Below, one piece after another: positions 16,542 to 26,126 of a stretch of 64,000 bases of DNA. Numbering within the stretch: position 1 is the stretch's first letter; every line of letters begins with the position of its first letter. The notes below the pieces were generated by a model, which made no database searches, was not told where the DNA came from, and saw nothing but the letters and a program-made list of their open reading frames with translations. Source of the DNA: DASPHG01 sp963849605 (GTDB lineage Bacteria > Actinomycetota > Thermoleophilia > Solirubrobacterales > Thermoleophilaceae); contig CAWKHX010000002.1 of NCBI GenBank assembly GCA_963849605.1, positions 806,001 through 870,000 on the forward strand, written 5' to 3'. Both the position numbers and the translations under genes were made by a program.

Positions 16542-17642
16542 AGCTCCGCGAGCACCTCGTCGGTGTGCTGTCCGAGTGACGGCCCCGGCACGAGCTTGCC
16601 CGGGCGCGCGAGCGAGACGACCGGCAAGGGAAAGCCGAACGAGCCTCCCTCGAGCTCCCCGAGCAGACCCCGGTCGGCTAGCTGCGGATCGCGCCACGCG
16701 TCGCCGAGCCCGCGCAGCCGCTCGCACATCCCGCCGGCCGCGTTGATCCGCTCGACCCACTCGTCCGCGGGCGCGGTTGCGATCACGCCGGCAAGGCGCT
16801 CGTTGACGAGCTCGCGGTTGGCGAGCCGCGCGTCGTTCCCCGCGGAGCGCGGGTCGTCGAGCCACTCCGGCCGGTCGAGCGCGGCGCACAGCGCCTCCCA
16901 GTGGCCCTCGTGTAACGCGATCACCTGCACGTGTCCGCCGTCCGCCGCCTCGAACACGGCGCTCGGCACGCGCAGGTAGCTCTCGGTGCCGATTCGGCTG
17001 GGCTCGAATTCGCCGCTGAGGGAGAACAGCGCGACGGTGCTAGTCAGCGTCGCGGCCGAGTCGAGCAGGGCGCAGTCGAGATGGGCGCCCGTGCCGGTTC
17101 GCTCAACCTGCCACAGAGCCGCCAGCACCGACTGCGCGGCATACATGCCCGTCATGAAGTCGATCAGAGGCACGGGCACTCGCAGCGGCGGCCCGTCGCG
17201 CTCCCCTGTCAGGTCCATCAGGCCCATCGTCGCCTGGAGGCTCGGGTCCATCGCGCGCCCGCCGCGACCGGTTCCCTGTCCGGTGATCGAGCACCAGACG
17301 AGCCGCTCCGGCATGTCGGCCGGGCCGAAGTCGAGCCGGTCCGGCGCGTTCTCGATCACCACGTCCGCCTGCTCGGCAAGCCGGCGCGCATCGCCCGCAT
17401 CGAGCGACCGCGCTGCGCTTGCCGCGGTTGAGGGCGTGGAAGAACGCGCTCTCGCCGTCCGGTGCGAACGGGCGGAACGCCCGTCCCTCGTCGCCGCGCG
17501 GCGACTCGACCTTGACGACGTCGGCCCCGAGGTCGCTCAGCGTGAGGCCGCAGAACGGCCCCGCGATCAGCGTCGCGAACTCGACGACACGAATTCCCTC
17601 GAGCAGCAGCGGCTCAGGCGGCGGCGTAGCGCTTGGCGGCAC
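16538..17642 (-). pseudogene. CaiB/BaiF family CoA-transferase, frameshifted
   Basis: The N-terminal part (from GTG 17642) has EGIRVVEFATLIAGPFCGLTL in two family blocks and HALNRGKRS. The rest continues in another frame from about 17410 with RSLDAGDARRLAEQADVVIEN and then a normal C-terminal half to 16538. The two halves join without missing family blocks, so one extra base (or two lost) near 17405-17422 is enough. The missing reaction would be CoA transfer to a carboxylic acid. The conserved SxxD catalytic region appears changed (GGRAMDPSLQ), which makes the substrate even less certain. Confidence 0.75.
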
Positions 17643-17886
17643 GCTCGCGCAGCTTCGCCGCCTCGACCTCGCGGTTCTTCGGCGGCGCGTTGGTCACGAG
17701 CGAGTCGAGCAACCTCGACGTGACCTCGGCGACCTCGTCCACCGCGCGGTCGAAGGCCTCCTCGTTCGCCTGCGAGGGCTTCGTCGAGCCGCTCACCTTG
17801 CGCACGTACTGGATCGCCGAGGCGCGGATCTCCTCCTCGGTGGCGGGCGGCTCGAAGTTGTGAAGGGTGCGGATGTTGCGACACAT
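17614..17886 (-). CDS. DUF2277 domain-containing protein
   Basis: This 90-residue protein starts MCRNIRTLHNFEPPAT, the standard DUF2277 opening, and continues through QYVRKVSGSTKPSQANE, also conserved in the family. Function unknown. It overlaps the start of the CoA-transferase gene by 29 nt. Confidence 0.88.
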   Translation of the reverse strand: MCRNIRTLHNFEPPATEEEIRASAIQYVRKVSGSTKPSQANEEAFDRAVDEVAEVTSRLLDSLVTNAPPKNREVEAAKLRERAAKRYAAA

Positions 17887-17905
17887 GCCGCCAAGCGTAG
17901 CCCGG

Positions 17906-19939
17906 CTAGCGCAACCGGACGCGCACGCTGTCCCTGCGCTTCGCGCAGCCGAGCCGCTTCGTGGCGCGCGCCCGCCTGCCTTTCGTGACGCGTACCTTCA
18001 TCCGCGCCACGCCCTTGGCGTTCGTCCGCTTGCGCCGCCCCTTGAAGCGCACGACCGCGCCCTTGACCGGCTCACCCGCGCTCCGCACGCGGAACCTGAG
18101 CCGCGTGCGCCGGCCCTCGCGCACGCGGCGTGGCTTGACCCGCAGCCGCAGCTTCGGGTCGGCCGGCCTCGTCGCGCGCGGGTCGTCCAACAGGAGCTCG
18201 ACGTTGCGGTCGGTCGGCTCACCGGCGTTGCCGGCCTGGTCCTCCTGCGGGTCGTTGTAGGCGAGCACCCGGCCGAGCGAGGCGAGCTGCGCCGGGCTGA
18301 ACCCGCTCGCCGGCCCCGTCTCGGGCGCGTCCACGGGCGCGTCGTGGTCGAGCATCGTCCCGAAGATCGAGAGCGTCCCGTCACAGTTCTCCATCAGCTC
18401 GATCAACCGGTTCTGAGTGGGCCAGTCGGCGATCGCGGGGCTCTTGATCTCCCAGAATCCCGACCCGCTCTCGGCCTTGTACGGCTCCACCCGGTTGTTG
18501 TGCGAGTGGCCGGAGACAAGGGCGACGACGTGCGGGTGCGCCAGCAGCAGCGCCTTCAGCTCGTCGCCCAGATGGAGCGGCTCGGACGAGCGCGGGTCGC
18601 GGTCGCAGCCCGGGTTCGTGTCGTGGCCGTGCTCGTCGCGCTCCGTGCACTCGCTCGCCTCCTCGTCGGAGATCGTCGACGTGAGCGACCCGGTTGCATG
18701 GTGCGAGAACAGCACGATGAGCTCGTTGCGGTTCGTGGCCGCGTCGAGCTCTCCCTCGAGCCACTTCCACTGGGGGTCGTCGATGTTCCCGTCGGCCGAG
18801 AAGGGGACCATCCCGCCCTCCGACAGCGTGTCGAGCACGATGAAGCGGACGTGCGGCAGCGGGCTCCACGAGTAGTACGCGGCCGCGCCGTGCGACGCCT
18901 CGGCCTCCTCCTTCGAGACGTACGCAAAGCCGTGCGCGTCGGGCTGGCGCCCGGTCGCGTGGAGCGCCATGAACTGCGCCTTGTCGACGAACTGGCGGTT
19001 CGGATCGGGCGGGACGAAGAACGACGTGCCGGCGATCGTCGTGAGGAACCCCGGGTCGAGGGCGGACGCGAAGTCGATCGTCGCCGGGCTGTACGGCTTC
19101 ACGCATCCGGTCGCGATGTCCTCGACGCTCCTGACCGCGTCCTCGTTGCCCTGCACCAGGCCGTCGTGGTTGCCGAAGACGGAGTAGGACGGCACCTTGA
19201 GGCCGGCGGCCTCGAACGGCATCTGCGCGCGGTCCATCAAGCCCGGATACGCAGGCCAGCCCGCGTACTGGCCGCTCGGGACGTCCGGGTCGTAGAAGGC
19301 GGGCGAGCCGGAGTAGTCGTCGTAGTCCTGGACCCCGGTGTACTTCTCCGGGTCGTCGAGCGGCGTGCCGGGAGGGCACTCCGTGCCGGACAGGTCGGCC
19401 GTGCCGCTGTTCGGGTCGATCGTCCCGCCCTCGAGCAGCTCGACCACCCACTCGGTCTCGTTGCGCTGCATGTTGTCGGCGAGGTCGCCCGTCAGCACGG
19501 CGTTCGCCATCTGCGCGTGCGTGCCGTCGCCCTGTGGGACGGGGCTCGTCGTGAGGTGGTTCATCGCGCGGATGGACTGGTCGATCTCGTAGACCTGAAG
19601 CGCCTCCTGCGGCCGCCACGCCGCCCGGGCAGTGCCGCTCGGATCGGGGTCGAGGAACTCGACTCGAGCCGGCGACTCCTCGTCGGCAAGCTGGAAGTCG
19701 CTGATCTGGCCGAAGTAGACGATCGACGCGCGCCGCCCTTCGCGGCCTGCATGTGGCGCGGCGATCTCGTCACGCACGGCATAGCGCTCGCCGGGCGCGG
19801 CCTTGAGGAACTGGAACCCCTCCGCCGGGTCGCCGCCGCCGATCGTCTGCTCGAACGTTGACTTGCCGTCCTCGCCCACCGCCACCGGAGCCGCGGCGAG
19901 GGACGCCGCCAGCAGGATTGGGACGAACAGGCGGCTCAT
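17906..19939 (-). CDS. Exported metallophosphoesterase (TIGR03767/PPA1498-like)
   Basis: This 677-residue protein has a signal peptide (1-22), calcineurin-like phosphoesterase motifs (GDLADNMQ, FGNHDGL, VSGHSHNN) and a C-terminal basic beta-sandwich extension rich in Arg/Lys. It resembles the PPA1498 type of secreted phosphoesterase. I chose ATG 19939 because the signal peptide begins there and a -10 box (TACGTT, 19952-19947) ends 7 nt upstream. It is divergent from a second exported phosphoesterase, so both may serve extracellular phosphate recovery. Confidence 0.85.
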   Translation of the reverse strand: MSRLFVPILLAASLAAAPVAVGEDGKSTFEQTIGGGDPAEGFQFLKAAPGERYAVRDEIAAPHAGREGRRASIVYFGQISDFQLADEESPARVEFLDPDPSGTARAAWRPQEALQVYEIDQSIRAMNHLTTSPVPQGDGTHAQMANAVLTGDLADNMQRNETEWVVELLEGGTIDPNSGTADLSGTECPPGTPLDDPEKYTGVQDYDDYSGSPAFYDPDVPSGQYAGWPAYPGLMDRAQMPFEAAGLKVPSYSVFGNHDGLVQGNEDAVRSVEDIATGCVKPYSPATIDFASALDPGFLTTIAGTSFFVPPDPNRQFVDKAQFMALHATGRQPDAHGFAYVSKEEAEASHGAAAYYSWSPLPHVRFIVLDTLSEGGMVPFSADGNIDDPQWKWLEGELDAATNRNELIVLFSHHATGSLTSTISDEEASECTERDEHGHDTNPGCDRDPRSSEPLHLGDELKALLLAHPHVVALVSGHSHNNRVEPYKAESGSGFWEIKSPAIADWPTQNRLIELMENCDGTLSIFGTMLDHDAPVDAPETGPASGFSPAQLASLGRVLAYNDPQEDQAGNAGEPTDRNVELLLDDPRATRPADPKLRLRVKPRRVREGRRTRLRFRVRSAGEPVKGAVVRFKGRRKRTNAKGVARMKVRVTKGRRARATKRLGCAKRRDSVRVRLR

Positions 19940-19946
19940 GTAAACG

Positions 19947-19952
19947 AACGTA
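19947..19952 (-). promoter_or_regulatory. -10 box of leaderless metallophosphoesterase gene
   Basis: On the minus strand TACGTT ends 7 nt before ATG 19939. Two copies of ACGAAC on the plus strand (19944-19949 and 19956-19961) lie 12 nt apart across this box. Confidence 0.5.
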
Positions 19953-20001
19953 CACACGAACTGGACAAGTGCGCGCCGGGTTTGCTGTATGCATCCGGGC
20001 A

Positions 20002-23000
20002 ATGAAGCGCTGGATCGGACTCGGCCTGGTCGCCGCCGCCCTGTTGACGGGCGGCGTGGTTCTCGCGGTCACCGGCAAGGAAGAGGGCCGGACTTCGAAG
20101 TCCAAGTTCCTCCTCGGCAGCGGCCGCGACCTGAATCCCGCCGGCAAGACGACGCAGATCGGCAACTTCCCCGCGGGTGGCGCGCTGACGACGAACGGCC
20201 GCTTCCTCTGGACGCTGTCGGCCGGCCGCGGCAAGAACGACATCCGCATCGTCCGCGCGGAGACCAAGAAGAAGTGTCGCGACGGGGAGCGCGGGAAGCG
20301 CTGCCGGCGGCGGAGCGCGCGCAAGATCGGCCGCGTCGTCCAGACGATCCCGATGCCGGGCGTCAACGGCGGCATCGCGATGGCGCCCGACGGGAGGACC
20401 GCATACGTCTCGGGCACGCCGGAGTCGAGCACGGAGTACGACCAGCCGCCCGAGGGCACGCCCGGTCTCGAGGGAGACGTCATCCACGTCTTCCGGTACA
20501 GCGCGAAGAGCGGCAAGGCCACGCGCGACGGCGTGATCGAGGTACCCGCGCCGGATGACACGCCGCCGCCGCAGGACTTCCCCCCGACGCGGACCGACCA
20601 GGTCTCGTGGCCGCGCGACCTCGCGATCACTCCCGACGGGAAGACGCTGCTCGCGGCGCTCAACCTCGCCCACAGCGCCGCGATCATCGACACCGAGTCG
20701 AAGGACGTCGAGTACGTGAAGACCGGCCGCTACCCCTACGGCGCCGCCATCACGCGCGACGGCAAGAAGGGGCTCATCTCCAACGAGGCCGACGGCACCG
20801 TGTCGGTGATCGACCTCGCCGGCGCGAGCGAGGAGAAGGAGATCACGGTCGGGCCTCACCTCTCCCACCCGGAGGGGATGGCGACCGACCCGAAGGCCGA
20901 CCGCGTCTACGTGGCCGTCACGCACCAGGACCTGGTGCGTGTGATCGACACGAAGAAGATGGAGGTCGAGCGGAGCCTGTCGGTCGAGCGGCCGCAGGGC
21001 CTCGGCACCGCGCCGGTGGCGGTGAGCGTCACCGGCGACGGCCGGCGGCTGATCGTGAGCAACTCCGGTGAGGACGCCGTGGCCGTGTTCGCACTGCCGG
21101 GGACCCGGGCGAAGAGCTCGCGGCTGGCGCAGCGCGCCGACGCGGTTCTCCAGCACGAGGGGCGGCAGGGCGTCGAGCAGGCCGAGATCGAGCGCGAGGA
21201 GGCCGCCGAGATCTACGGCGACGAGGCCGAGGAGCGGGTCGAGGCGCAGAAGGCGGCGCGGCCCGTCCGGCGCAAGCCGAAGGCGTGGGAGCTGATGGGC
21301 CGAGTCCCGACCGCGTCGTACCCGACCTGGGCGGGCGCGGCGTCGCGCAAGCGCAAGCTCGTGTGGGTCACGGCGGAGGGCGCAGGGTCGGGCCCGAACT
21401 CGCTGCGCGAGGGCGAGACCGTCCCGGATGACCCCGGGTCGGCTACCGGCTACGCGCCCGAGTCGTTCTGGTTCAAGTACCTCCCGTCCTACACCTTCGG
21501 GCGCGCGGGCGTCCTGAAGTTCCCGACCGACAGGCGCCTGCGCAGGCTCACCCCGCGCGCGTCCCGCCAGATCCGCCCGACCAACGCGCAGGACCCGCCG
21601 GCCGACACGCCGCTCAGGACTCCGGCCCAGGCCGGCAAGTTCAAGCACGTCTTCTACATCGTGCGCGAGAACCGCACCTACGACCAGATCCTCGGCGCGG
21701 ACCCGCGCGGCGACGGCGATCCCAAGCTCGAGCTGTTCGGCGAGGAGATCACGCCGAACGCGCACGCGCTGGCGGAGCGCTTCCCGCTGCTCGACCACGT
21801 GTACGCGAACTCCGAGGCGTCGATCGACGGCCACTTCTGGACCTCGGCCGCCGGGGTGTCCGACTACGTGGCGAAGAACTGGCATGCCAACTACGGCGGC
21901 CGCACACGGCCCTACGACTTCGGCACCTACTCAGTCACCTGGCCCGCGGCGGGCTTCCTGTTCGACCAGGCGCAGAAGCAGGGCATCTCGTGGTTCAACT
22001 TCGGCGAGGCGATCGCCGGCGTCGTCCCGCTGAAGGACGACGACCGCACGCCGGCCGAGACCGACCGCGTGGTCGCGAAGTTCCGCAAGTCGGACTTGGG
22101 CACGACGCCCGGCTTCCTGCGGCCGTTCCTCGTGGTGGACGACACGGGCGCCGGGTGCTTCCCGAACGACGCCTCGTCCGGCGGGGTCGACGAGGTCCTC
22201 TCGGCCGGCCCCGGGCCCGACATCGAGGTCTACGACTCCCCGCTTCCGCAGCCGGGCGACGGCCAGACGCAGGAGGCCCCTTCGTCGTCGGCCCAGTCCC
22301 GCTTCGACTGCTTCAAGCAGAAGTTCGAGCAGCAGCTGGCGGAGGACGCCGTGCCTCAGTTCACGTACATGATCCTCGCCAACGACCACACCGCGGGCAC
22401 CCGGCCGGGCCGGCGCACGCCGAACGCGATGATCGCCGAGAACGACTGGGCGCTCGGCGAGACGGTAGAGCTGATCTCGAAGTCGCCGATCTGGCAGGAC
22501 TCGCTGATCCTCGTGATCGAGGACGACTCCCAGGACGGCGCCGACCACGTGGACGCGCACCGGATCCCCGCGTTCGTGATCAGCCCGTACGCCGAGGAGG
22601 GGGCCGTGGTCCATACGCGCTACGACTTCCTCTCGTTCATCCGCACGCTCGAGATCGCGACCGGGATGGACCCGCTCAACCTCTTCGACGCGCTCGCGGT
22701 GCCCCTGTATGACGTCTTCACTCCCACGCCGGACAACGACGCGCCGTACGAGGCGATCGTCCCGAACGTCAACCTGACCGAGCGCAACACGGAGGCTTCC
22801 GCAAACGCCGCCCTCTCCAAAAAGCTGCCGCTCGGCTTCACCGACCGCACGCCGCAGCGCTATCTCGACCGGATCCTGTGGCAGTACGTGCACGGTGAGG
22901 ACTCCGAGCCGCCACCACCGGGTCCGAACGCATCGGGGCTGGACGAGGAGCGCTGGCGCCGCTCCGGCGGGACCTCCCACGAGGAGGCGCTCGAGGACGC

Positions 23001-23037
23001 GCGCGGCCGCTGGGGAATCGGCGGCGACGACGAGTAA
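20002..23037 (+). CDS. Beta-propeller phosphoesterase (phospholipase C/acid phosphatase type)
   Basis: This 1011-residue protein has an N-terminal signal/anchor (residues 1-23), a YVTN-type beta-propeller of about residues 60-400 (repeats such as DLAITPDGKTLLAALN), and a C-terminal alkaline-phosphatase-superfamily phosphoesterase domain starting at VFYIVRENRTYDQILG. Metal ligand motifs ENRTYD, SIDGHFWTSA and EDDSQDGADHVDAHR are visible. It should act outside the cell on phosphodiesters or phosphomonoesters. It shares a 62-bp intergenic region with the metallophosphoesterase. Confidence 0.88.
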   Translation: MKRWIGLGLVAAALLTGGVVLAVTGKEEGRTSKSKFLLGSGRDLNPAGKTTQIGNFPAGGALTTNGRFLWTLSAGRGKNDIRIVRAETKKKCRDGERGKRCRRRSARKIGRVVQTIPMPGVNGGIAMAPDGRTAYVSGTPESSTEYDQPPEGTPGLEGDVIHVFRYSAKSGKATRDGVIEVPAPDDTPPPQDFPPTRTDQVSWPRDLAITPDGKTLLAALNLAHSAAIIDTESKDVEYVKTGRYPYGAAITRDGKKGLISNEADGTVSVIDLAGASEEKEITVGPHLSHPEGMATDPKADRVYVAVTHQDLVRVIDTKKMEVERSLSVERPQGLGTAPVAVSVTGDGRRLIVSNSGEDAVAVFALPGTRAKSSRLAQRADAVLQHEGRQGVEQAEIEREEAAEIYGDEAEERVEAQKAARPVRRKPKAWELMGRVPTASYPTWAGAASRKRKLVWVTAEGAGSGPNSLREGETVPDDPGSATGYAPESFWFKYLPSYTFGRAGVLKFPTDRRLRRLTPRASRQIRPTNAQDPPADTPLRTPAQAGKFKHVFYIVRENRTYDQILGADPRGDGDPKLELFGEEITPNAHALAERFPLLDHVYANSEASIDGHFWTSAAGVSDYVAKNWHANYGGRTRPYDFGTYSVTWPAAGFLFDQAQKQGISWFNFGEAIAGVVPLKDDDRTPAETDRVVAKFRKSDLGTTPGFLRPFLVVDDTGAGCFPNDASSGGVDEVLSAGPGPDIEVYDSPLPQPGDGQTQEAPSSSAQSRFDCFKQKFEQQLAEDAVPQFTYMILANDHTAGTRPGRRTPNAMIAENDWALGETVELISKSPIWQDSLILVIEDDSQDGADHVDAHRIPAFVISPYAEEGAVVHTRYDFLSFIRTLEIATGMDPLNLFDALAVPLYDVFTPTPDNDAPYEAIVPNVNLTERNTEASANAALSKKLPLGFTDRTPQRYLDRILWQYVHGEDSEPPPPGPNASGLDEERWRRSGGTSHEEALEDARGRWGIGGDDE

Positions 23038-23072
23038 ATAACCTCCTCGCTCCGAACTACAAAGGAGCGAAT

Positions 23073-23899
23073 GTGGGAGTACTGGATGGAAAGTCGGCGA
23101 TCGTCACGGGCTCGGCCCGGGGATCGGACGCGCCACCGCAGAGCTGCTCGCCGAGCAGGGCGCGCAGGTCCTGATCAACGACCTCGACGGTGACGTCGCG
23201 GAAGAGGCCGCCGGCCAGATCCAGGGCGAGACGGCCGTCTTCTCGGGCGACCTGACCGAGGAGGGCGCCTGCGACAAGCTGATCGAGACGGCGGTCGACG
23301 CCTTCGGGAAGATCGACATCATCGTCAACAACGCGGGCTACACCTGGGACGGCCCGATCCACAAGATGTCCGACGAACAGTTCCAGGCGATGATCGACAT
23401 CCACAACGTCGTGCCGTTCCGCGTGCTGCGGGCGGCCGCTCCGCACCTGCGCGAGCCGGCGAAGAAGGAGATGGCCGAAGGCCAGGAGGTGTTCCGCAAG
23501 GTCGTGAACATCTCGTCGATCTCCGGCACGATGGGGAACGCGGGCCAGGTGAACTACTCGTCCGGCAAGGCCGGCGTCGTCGGCATGACCAAGACGCTCG
23601 CCAAGGAGTGGGGCCAGTTCAAGATCAACGTGAACGCGGTCGCGTTCGGGTTCGTCGAGACGCGCCTGACCGCCGCCAAGGAGGAGGGCGGCTCGATCGA
23701 GCGCGAGGGTCACGAGATCAAGCTCGGCATCCCCGAGCAGCTGCGCGCGATGGCGTCGGCGATCATCCCGCTCGGCCGCCCGGCGACGCCCGAGGAGGCG
23801 GCCGGCCCGGTCTTCTTCCTCTGCTCGCCCTGGGCGAACTACATCCACGGCCAGGTCATCAACGTGACCGGCGGCCAGTTCGGAGGCATGTACACGTAG
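23073..23899 (+). pseudogene. SDR-family oxidoreductase with one frameshift
   Basis: Translation should start at GTG 23073, 5 nt after a strong ribosome site (AAAGGAG, 23061-23067), giving MGVLDGKSAIVTGSARG. The glycine motif then breaks: one base is missing in the G run near 23121, and the rest continues in another frame (IGRATAELLAEQG, NNAGYTWDGP, catalytic YSSGKAG with Tyr and Lys) to 23899. With the base restored it is a normal FabG-like NAD(P)-dependent dehydrogenase of about 275 residues. Taking the intact downstream frame alone would wrongly start at 23366. Confidence 0.82.
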
Positions 23900-24357
23900 T
23901 GGGACTAAGTGTTGGAGACCAGGCTCCCGACTTCGAGCTCGATGGGACGGAGGGGCGCTTTCGCCTCTCCGACCATCGGGGCGAGCGCGTGGTCCTGCTC
24001 TTCTACCCGGGCGACTTCACCCCGGTGTGCACGAAGCAGTTCTGCTCGTACGCGGAGCGGGCGGAGGACATGTCGGCGCTGGGCGCGACCGTCGTCGGGA
24101 TCTCGGCGCAGGACGTCGACTCGCACATGAAGTTCGTGAACGAGAACGGGATCCCCGTGCCGCTGCTGGCCGACCCGGACAAGAAGGTCGCGAAGTCGTA
24201 CGGCGCGAGCGCGCCGATGGTCGGCACTCGGCGCGCAGCGTTCATCGTCGACGAGGAAGGCAAGCTCGCCTACAAGCACGTGCACACGCTCGGGCTCGAT
24301 TTCCAGACCGTCGACGAGATCAAGGAAGCGCTCGACGCGCTCCCCACACGGAGCTAG
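23899..24357 (+). CDS. Peroxiredoxin (BCP/PrxQ type)
   Basis: This 152-residue thiol peroxidase has the peroxidatic cysteine Cys44 in FTPVCTKQFC and a second cysteine at 49, the C-x4-C arrangement of atypical two-cysteine BCP/PrxQ enzymes that reduce hydroperoxides with thioredoxin. It starts with GTG 23899, overlapping the TAG of the SDR gene, so the two are coupled. Its stop shares CTAG with the convergent SDR gene. Confidence 0.92.
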   Translation: MGLSVGDQAPDFELDGTEGRFRLSDHRGERVVLLFYPGDFTPVCTKQFCSYAERAEDMSALGATVVGISAQDVDSHMKFVNENGIPVPLLADPDKKVAKSYGASAPMVGTRRAAFIVDEEGKLAYKHVHTLGLDFQTVDEIKEALDALPTRS

Positions 24358-25187
24358 GGCTTCGGCCTGCGCTCCTCGGTGAGCGGCTTGCCGCCCTCGT
24401 CCGCCAGCCCCGGCGGCGGCCACGGGCCGAACCAGTTGTCGCGCGCGCCGTCGATCGTGAAGACGCAGCCGGAGTAGTAGTCGCCGGCCGGCGACGCGAG
24501 GTAGGCGACGAGCCACGCCTGTTCCTGCGGCTCGCCGAGCCGCTGCAGCGGCACCGTCCGCGCCACGCCCTCGTAGACGGGCCGCGGGTACTTCTTGATC
24601 GCGTCGGTCGCGAAGTGGCCCGAGGCGATCGCTGTCAGCTTGATCTGAAACCGCGCCCACTCGATCGAGAGGACGCGCGTGAGGTTCTCGACCGCCGCGC
24701 GGGCCGCCGACGAGTGCGCCATCCCCGGGAGGCCGTGGTGCGGTGAGAGCGTGACGTTCACGATCTTGCCGCCGTTCGCGGGGATCATCGCCTTGGTCGC
24801 AACCGCGTGCGTCATCAGCCACGTGCCGACGAGGTTGAGCCGGACCACCGTGTCGAAGCCCTTCGACGTGATGTCCTCGGCCGGCGTCATGTACTGGCCG
24901 CCGGCGTTGTTGACGAGCACGTCGATCTTCTCGTGGCGCTCGAGCACGTCGTCCACGAGCCCGTTCACCTGATCCTCCTCGCGGATGTCGCACACGCGCG
25001 CGTGCGACGGCGTCTCGCAGGCGGCGACCGTCTCCTCGAGCGGCTCGGCGTTGCGCCCTGCCACGACGACGGTCGCTCCGAGTGCGCTCAGCTCCAGCGC
25101 AGTCGCACGGCCAAGCCCGGACCCGCCGCCGGTGACGACGGCGACCTGGCCGTCGAGCAGGTTGGGCGCGAAGATCCGCGAGGGCAC
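24354..25187 (-). CDS. SDR-family oxidoreductase (2,4-dienoyl-CoA reductase-like)
   Basis: This 277-residue protein has the dinucleotide motif TGGGSGLGRATALEL, the NNAGGQYMTPAED motif, and a C-terminal GDYYSGCVFTIDGARDNWFG typical of peroxisomal-type dienoyl-CoA reductase relatives. The usual YxxxK is replaced around HSSAARAAVENLT, where Tyr and Lys are missing; dienoyl-CoA reductases of this branch also deviate there. GTG 25187 has a -10 box (TAGCCT, 25199-25194) 6 nt upstream. A role in unsaturated acyl-CoA metabolism is inferred. Confidence 0.85.
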   Translation of the reverse strand: MPSRIFAPNLLDGQVAVVTGGGSGLGRATALELSALGATVVVAGRNAEPLEETVAACETPSHARVCDIREEDQVNGLVDDVLERHEKIDVLVNNAGGQYMTPAEDITSKGFDTVVRLNLVGTWLMTHAVATKAMIPANGGKIVNVTLSPHHGLPGMAHSSAARAAVENLTRVLSIEWARFQIKLTAIASGHFATDAIKKYPRPVYEGVARTVPLQRLGEPQEQAWLVAYLASPAGDYYSGCVFTIDGARDNWFGPWPPPGLADEGGKPLTEERRPKP

Positions 25188-25193
25188 GGGCGC

Positions 25194-25199
25194 AGGCTA
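25194..25199 (-). promoter_or_regulatory. -10 box of leaderless SDR gene
   Basis: On the minus strand TAGCCT ends 6 nt before GTG 25187. The divergent promoter of the metallo-hydrolase begins 15 nt away. Confidence 0.55.
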
Positions 25200-25213
25200 A
25201 CGGCAGCGGCCGG

Positions 25214-25219
25214 TACCCT
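25214..25219 (+). promoter_or_regulatory. -10 box of leaderless MBL-fold gene
   Basis: TACCCT ends 7 nt before GTG 25227. Confidence 0.55.
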
Positions 25220-25226
25220 CGCGGCC

Positions 25227-26126
25227 GTGATCGCCGAGGCAAAGCCCGCGCAGCTGCCGCTGCCCGGTGGCCGAGAGGGAGCGACGGTCAAGCTGCACCC
25301 GCTCAACACCGGCGAACTGCCCGGCCCACCGGCATGGTTCGAGCGCGAGGAGGGGCGGCGCGCGAGGCTCCACGCATACGGCCTCGGGGTCGACCGGTCG
25401 ACGTGGATGCGGATTCCGGTCCCGGCATTTCTCGTCGAGCACCCGGGCGTCGGGCCGATGCTGATCGACACCGGGCTCCATCCGTCCGTCGGGGTCGACC
25501 CGAAACAGAACGTGGGCCGGCTCGTCGGCTACACGTATCGCGGGGTGAAGATGAACGCAGAGCAGGCCGTCCCGGCGCAGCTGCGGGCGCGCGGGCTCGA
25601 TGCGGCCGACATCCGGCTCGTGCTGATGACCCACATGCACCCCGACCACGCGAGCGCGATCTCGGAGTTCCCGGACTCACAATTCGTGCTGTCGAAGCAG
25701 GAGTGGGACGAGCTCGCGACCGGGAAGGCGATCGACGGCTACGTGAAGCGCCAGTACGACTTCGGCTTCGACTTCCAGACTTTCGACTTCGACTCGCGCG
25801 GGACCGAGTCGTTCGCGACGTTCGGGCGATCGTTCGACCTGTTCGGGGATGGCAGCGTGCGCGCCGTCTTCACCCCCGGCCACACGCACGGGCACACGTC
25901 CTACGTCCTCCGACTGCGCGAACGCGAGGTGCTGATCGCCGCCGACGCGATCTACACGATGCGGACGCTCGAGGAGGGCGTCCTGCCGTACCGGATGGCC
26001 GACGAGCACCAGTTCCGGCGCTCGCTCAAGGAGATCCAGCGCTACCGCGAGCGGACGCCCGGGGCGCTGATCATCCCCGGGCACGACTGGGACAGCTTCA
26101 GCGCGCTGGATCCGGTGTACGAGTAG
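25227..26126 (+). CDS. MBL-fold hydrolase (N-acyl homoserine lactonase-like)
   Basis: This 299-residue protein has the metal motif THMHPDHASAI, then FTPGHTHGHTSYVL, ADAIYTM and a final PGHDWD, the arrangement of AiiA-like lactonases and related metallo-hydrolases. Lactone quenching is possible but not proven; many relatives hydrolyse other esters. GTG 25227 is supported by a -10 box 7 nt upstream. The 3' end overlaps the convergent acyltransferase gene by 29 nt. Confidence 0.85.
   Translation: MIAEAKPAQLPLPGGREGATVKLHPLNTGELPGPPAWFEREEGRRARLHAYGLGVDRSTWMRIPVPAFLVEHPGVGPMLIDTGLHPSVGVDPKQNVGRLVGYTYRGVKMNAEQAVPAQLRARGLDAADIRLVLMTHMHPDHASAISEFPDSQFVLSKQEWDELATGKAIDGYVKRQYDFGFDFQTFDFDSRGTESFATFGRSFDLFGDGSVRAVFTPGHTHGHTSYVLRLREREVLIAADAIYTMRTLEEGVLPYRMADEHQFRRSLKEIQRYRERTPGALIIPGHDWDSFSALDPVYE

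Noticed and set aside
17867..19861. A 664-codon open frame on the plus strand, antisense to the metallophosphoesterase
   Set aside because: It is Arg/Val/Leu-rich with no family motifs and mirrors the codon pattern of the clear gene on the other strand. High GC makes such shadows long.
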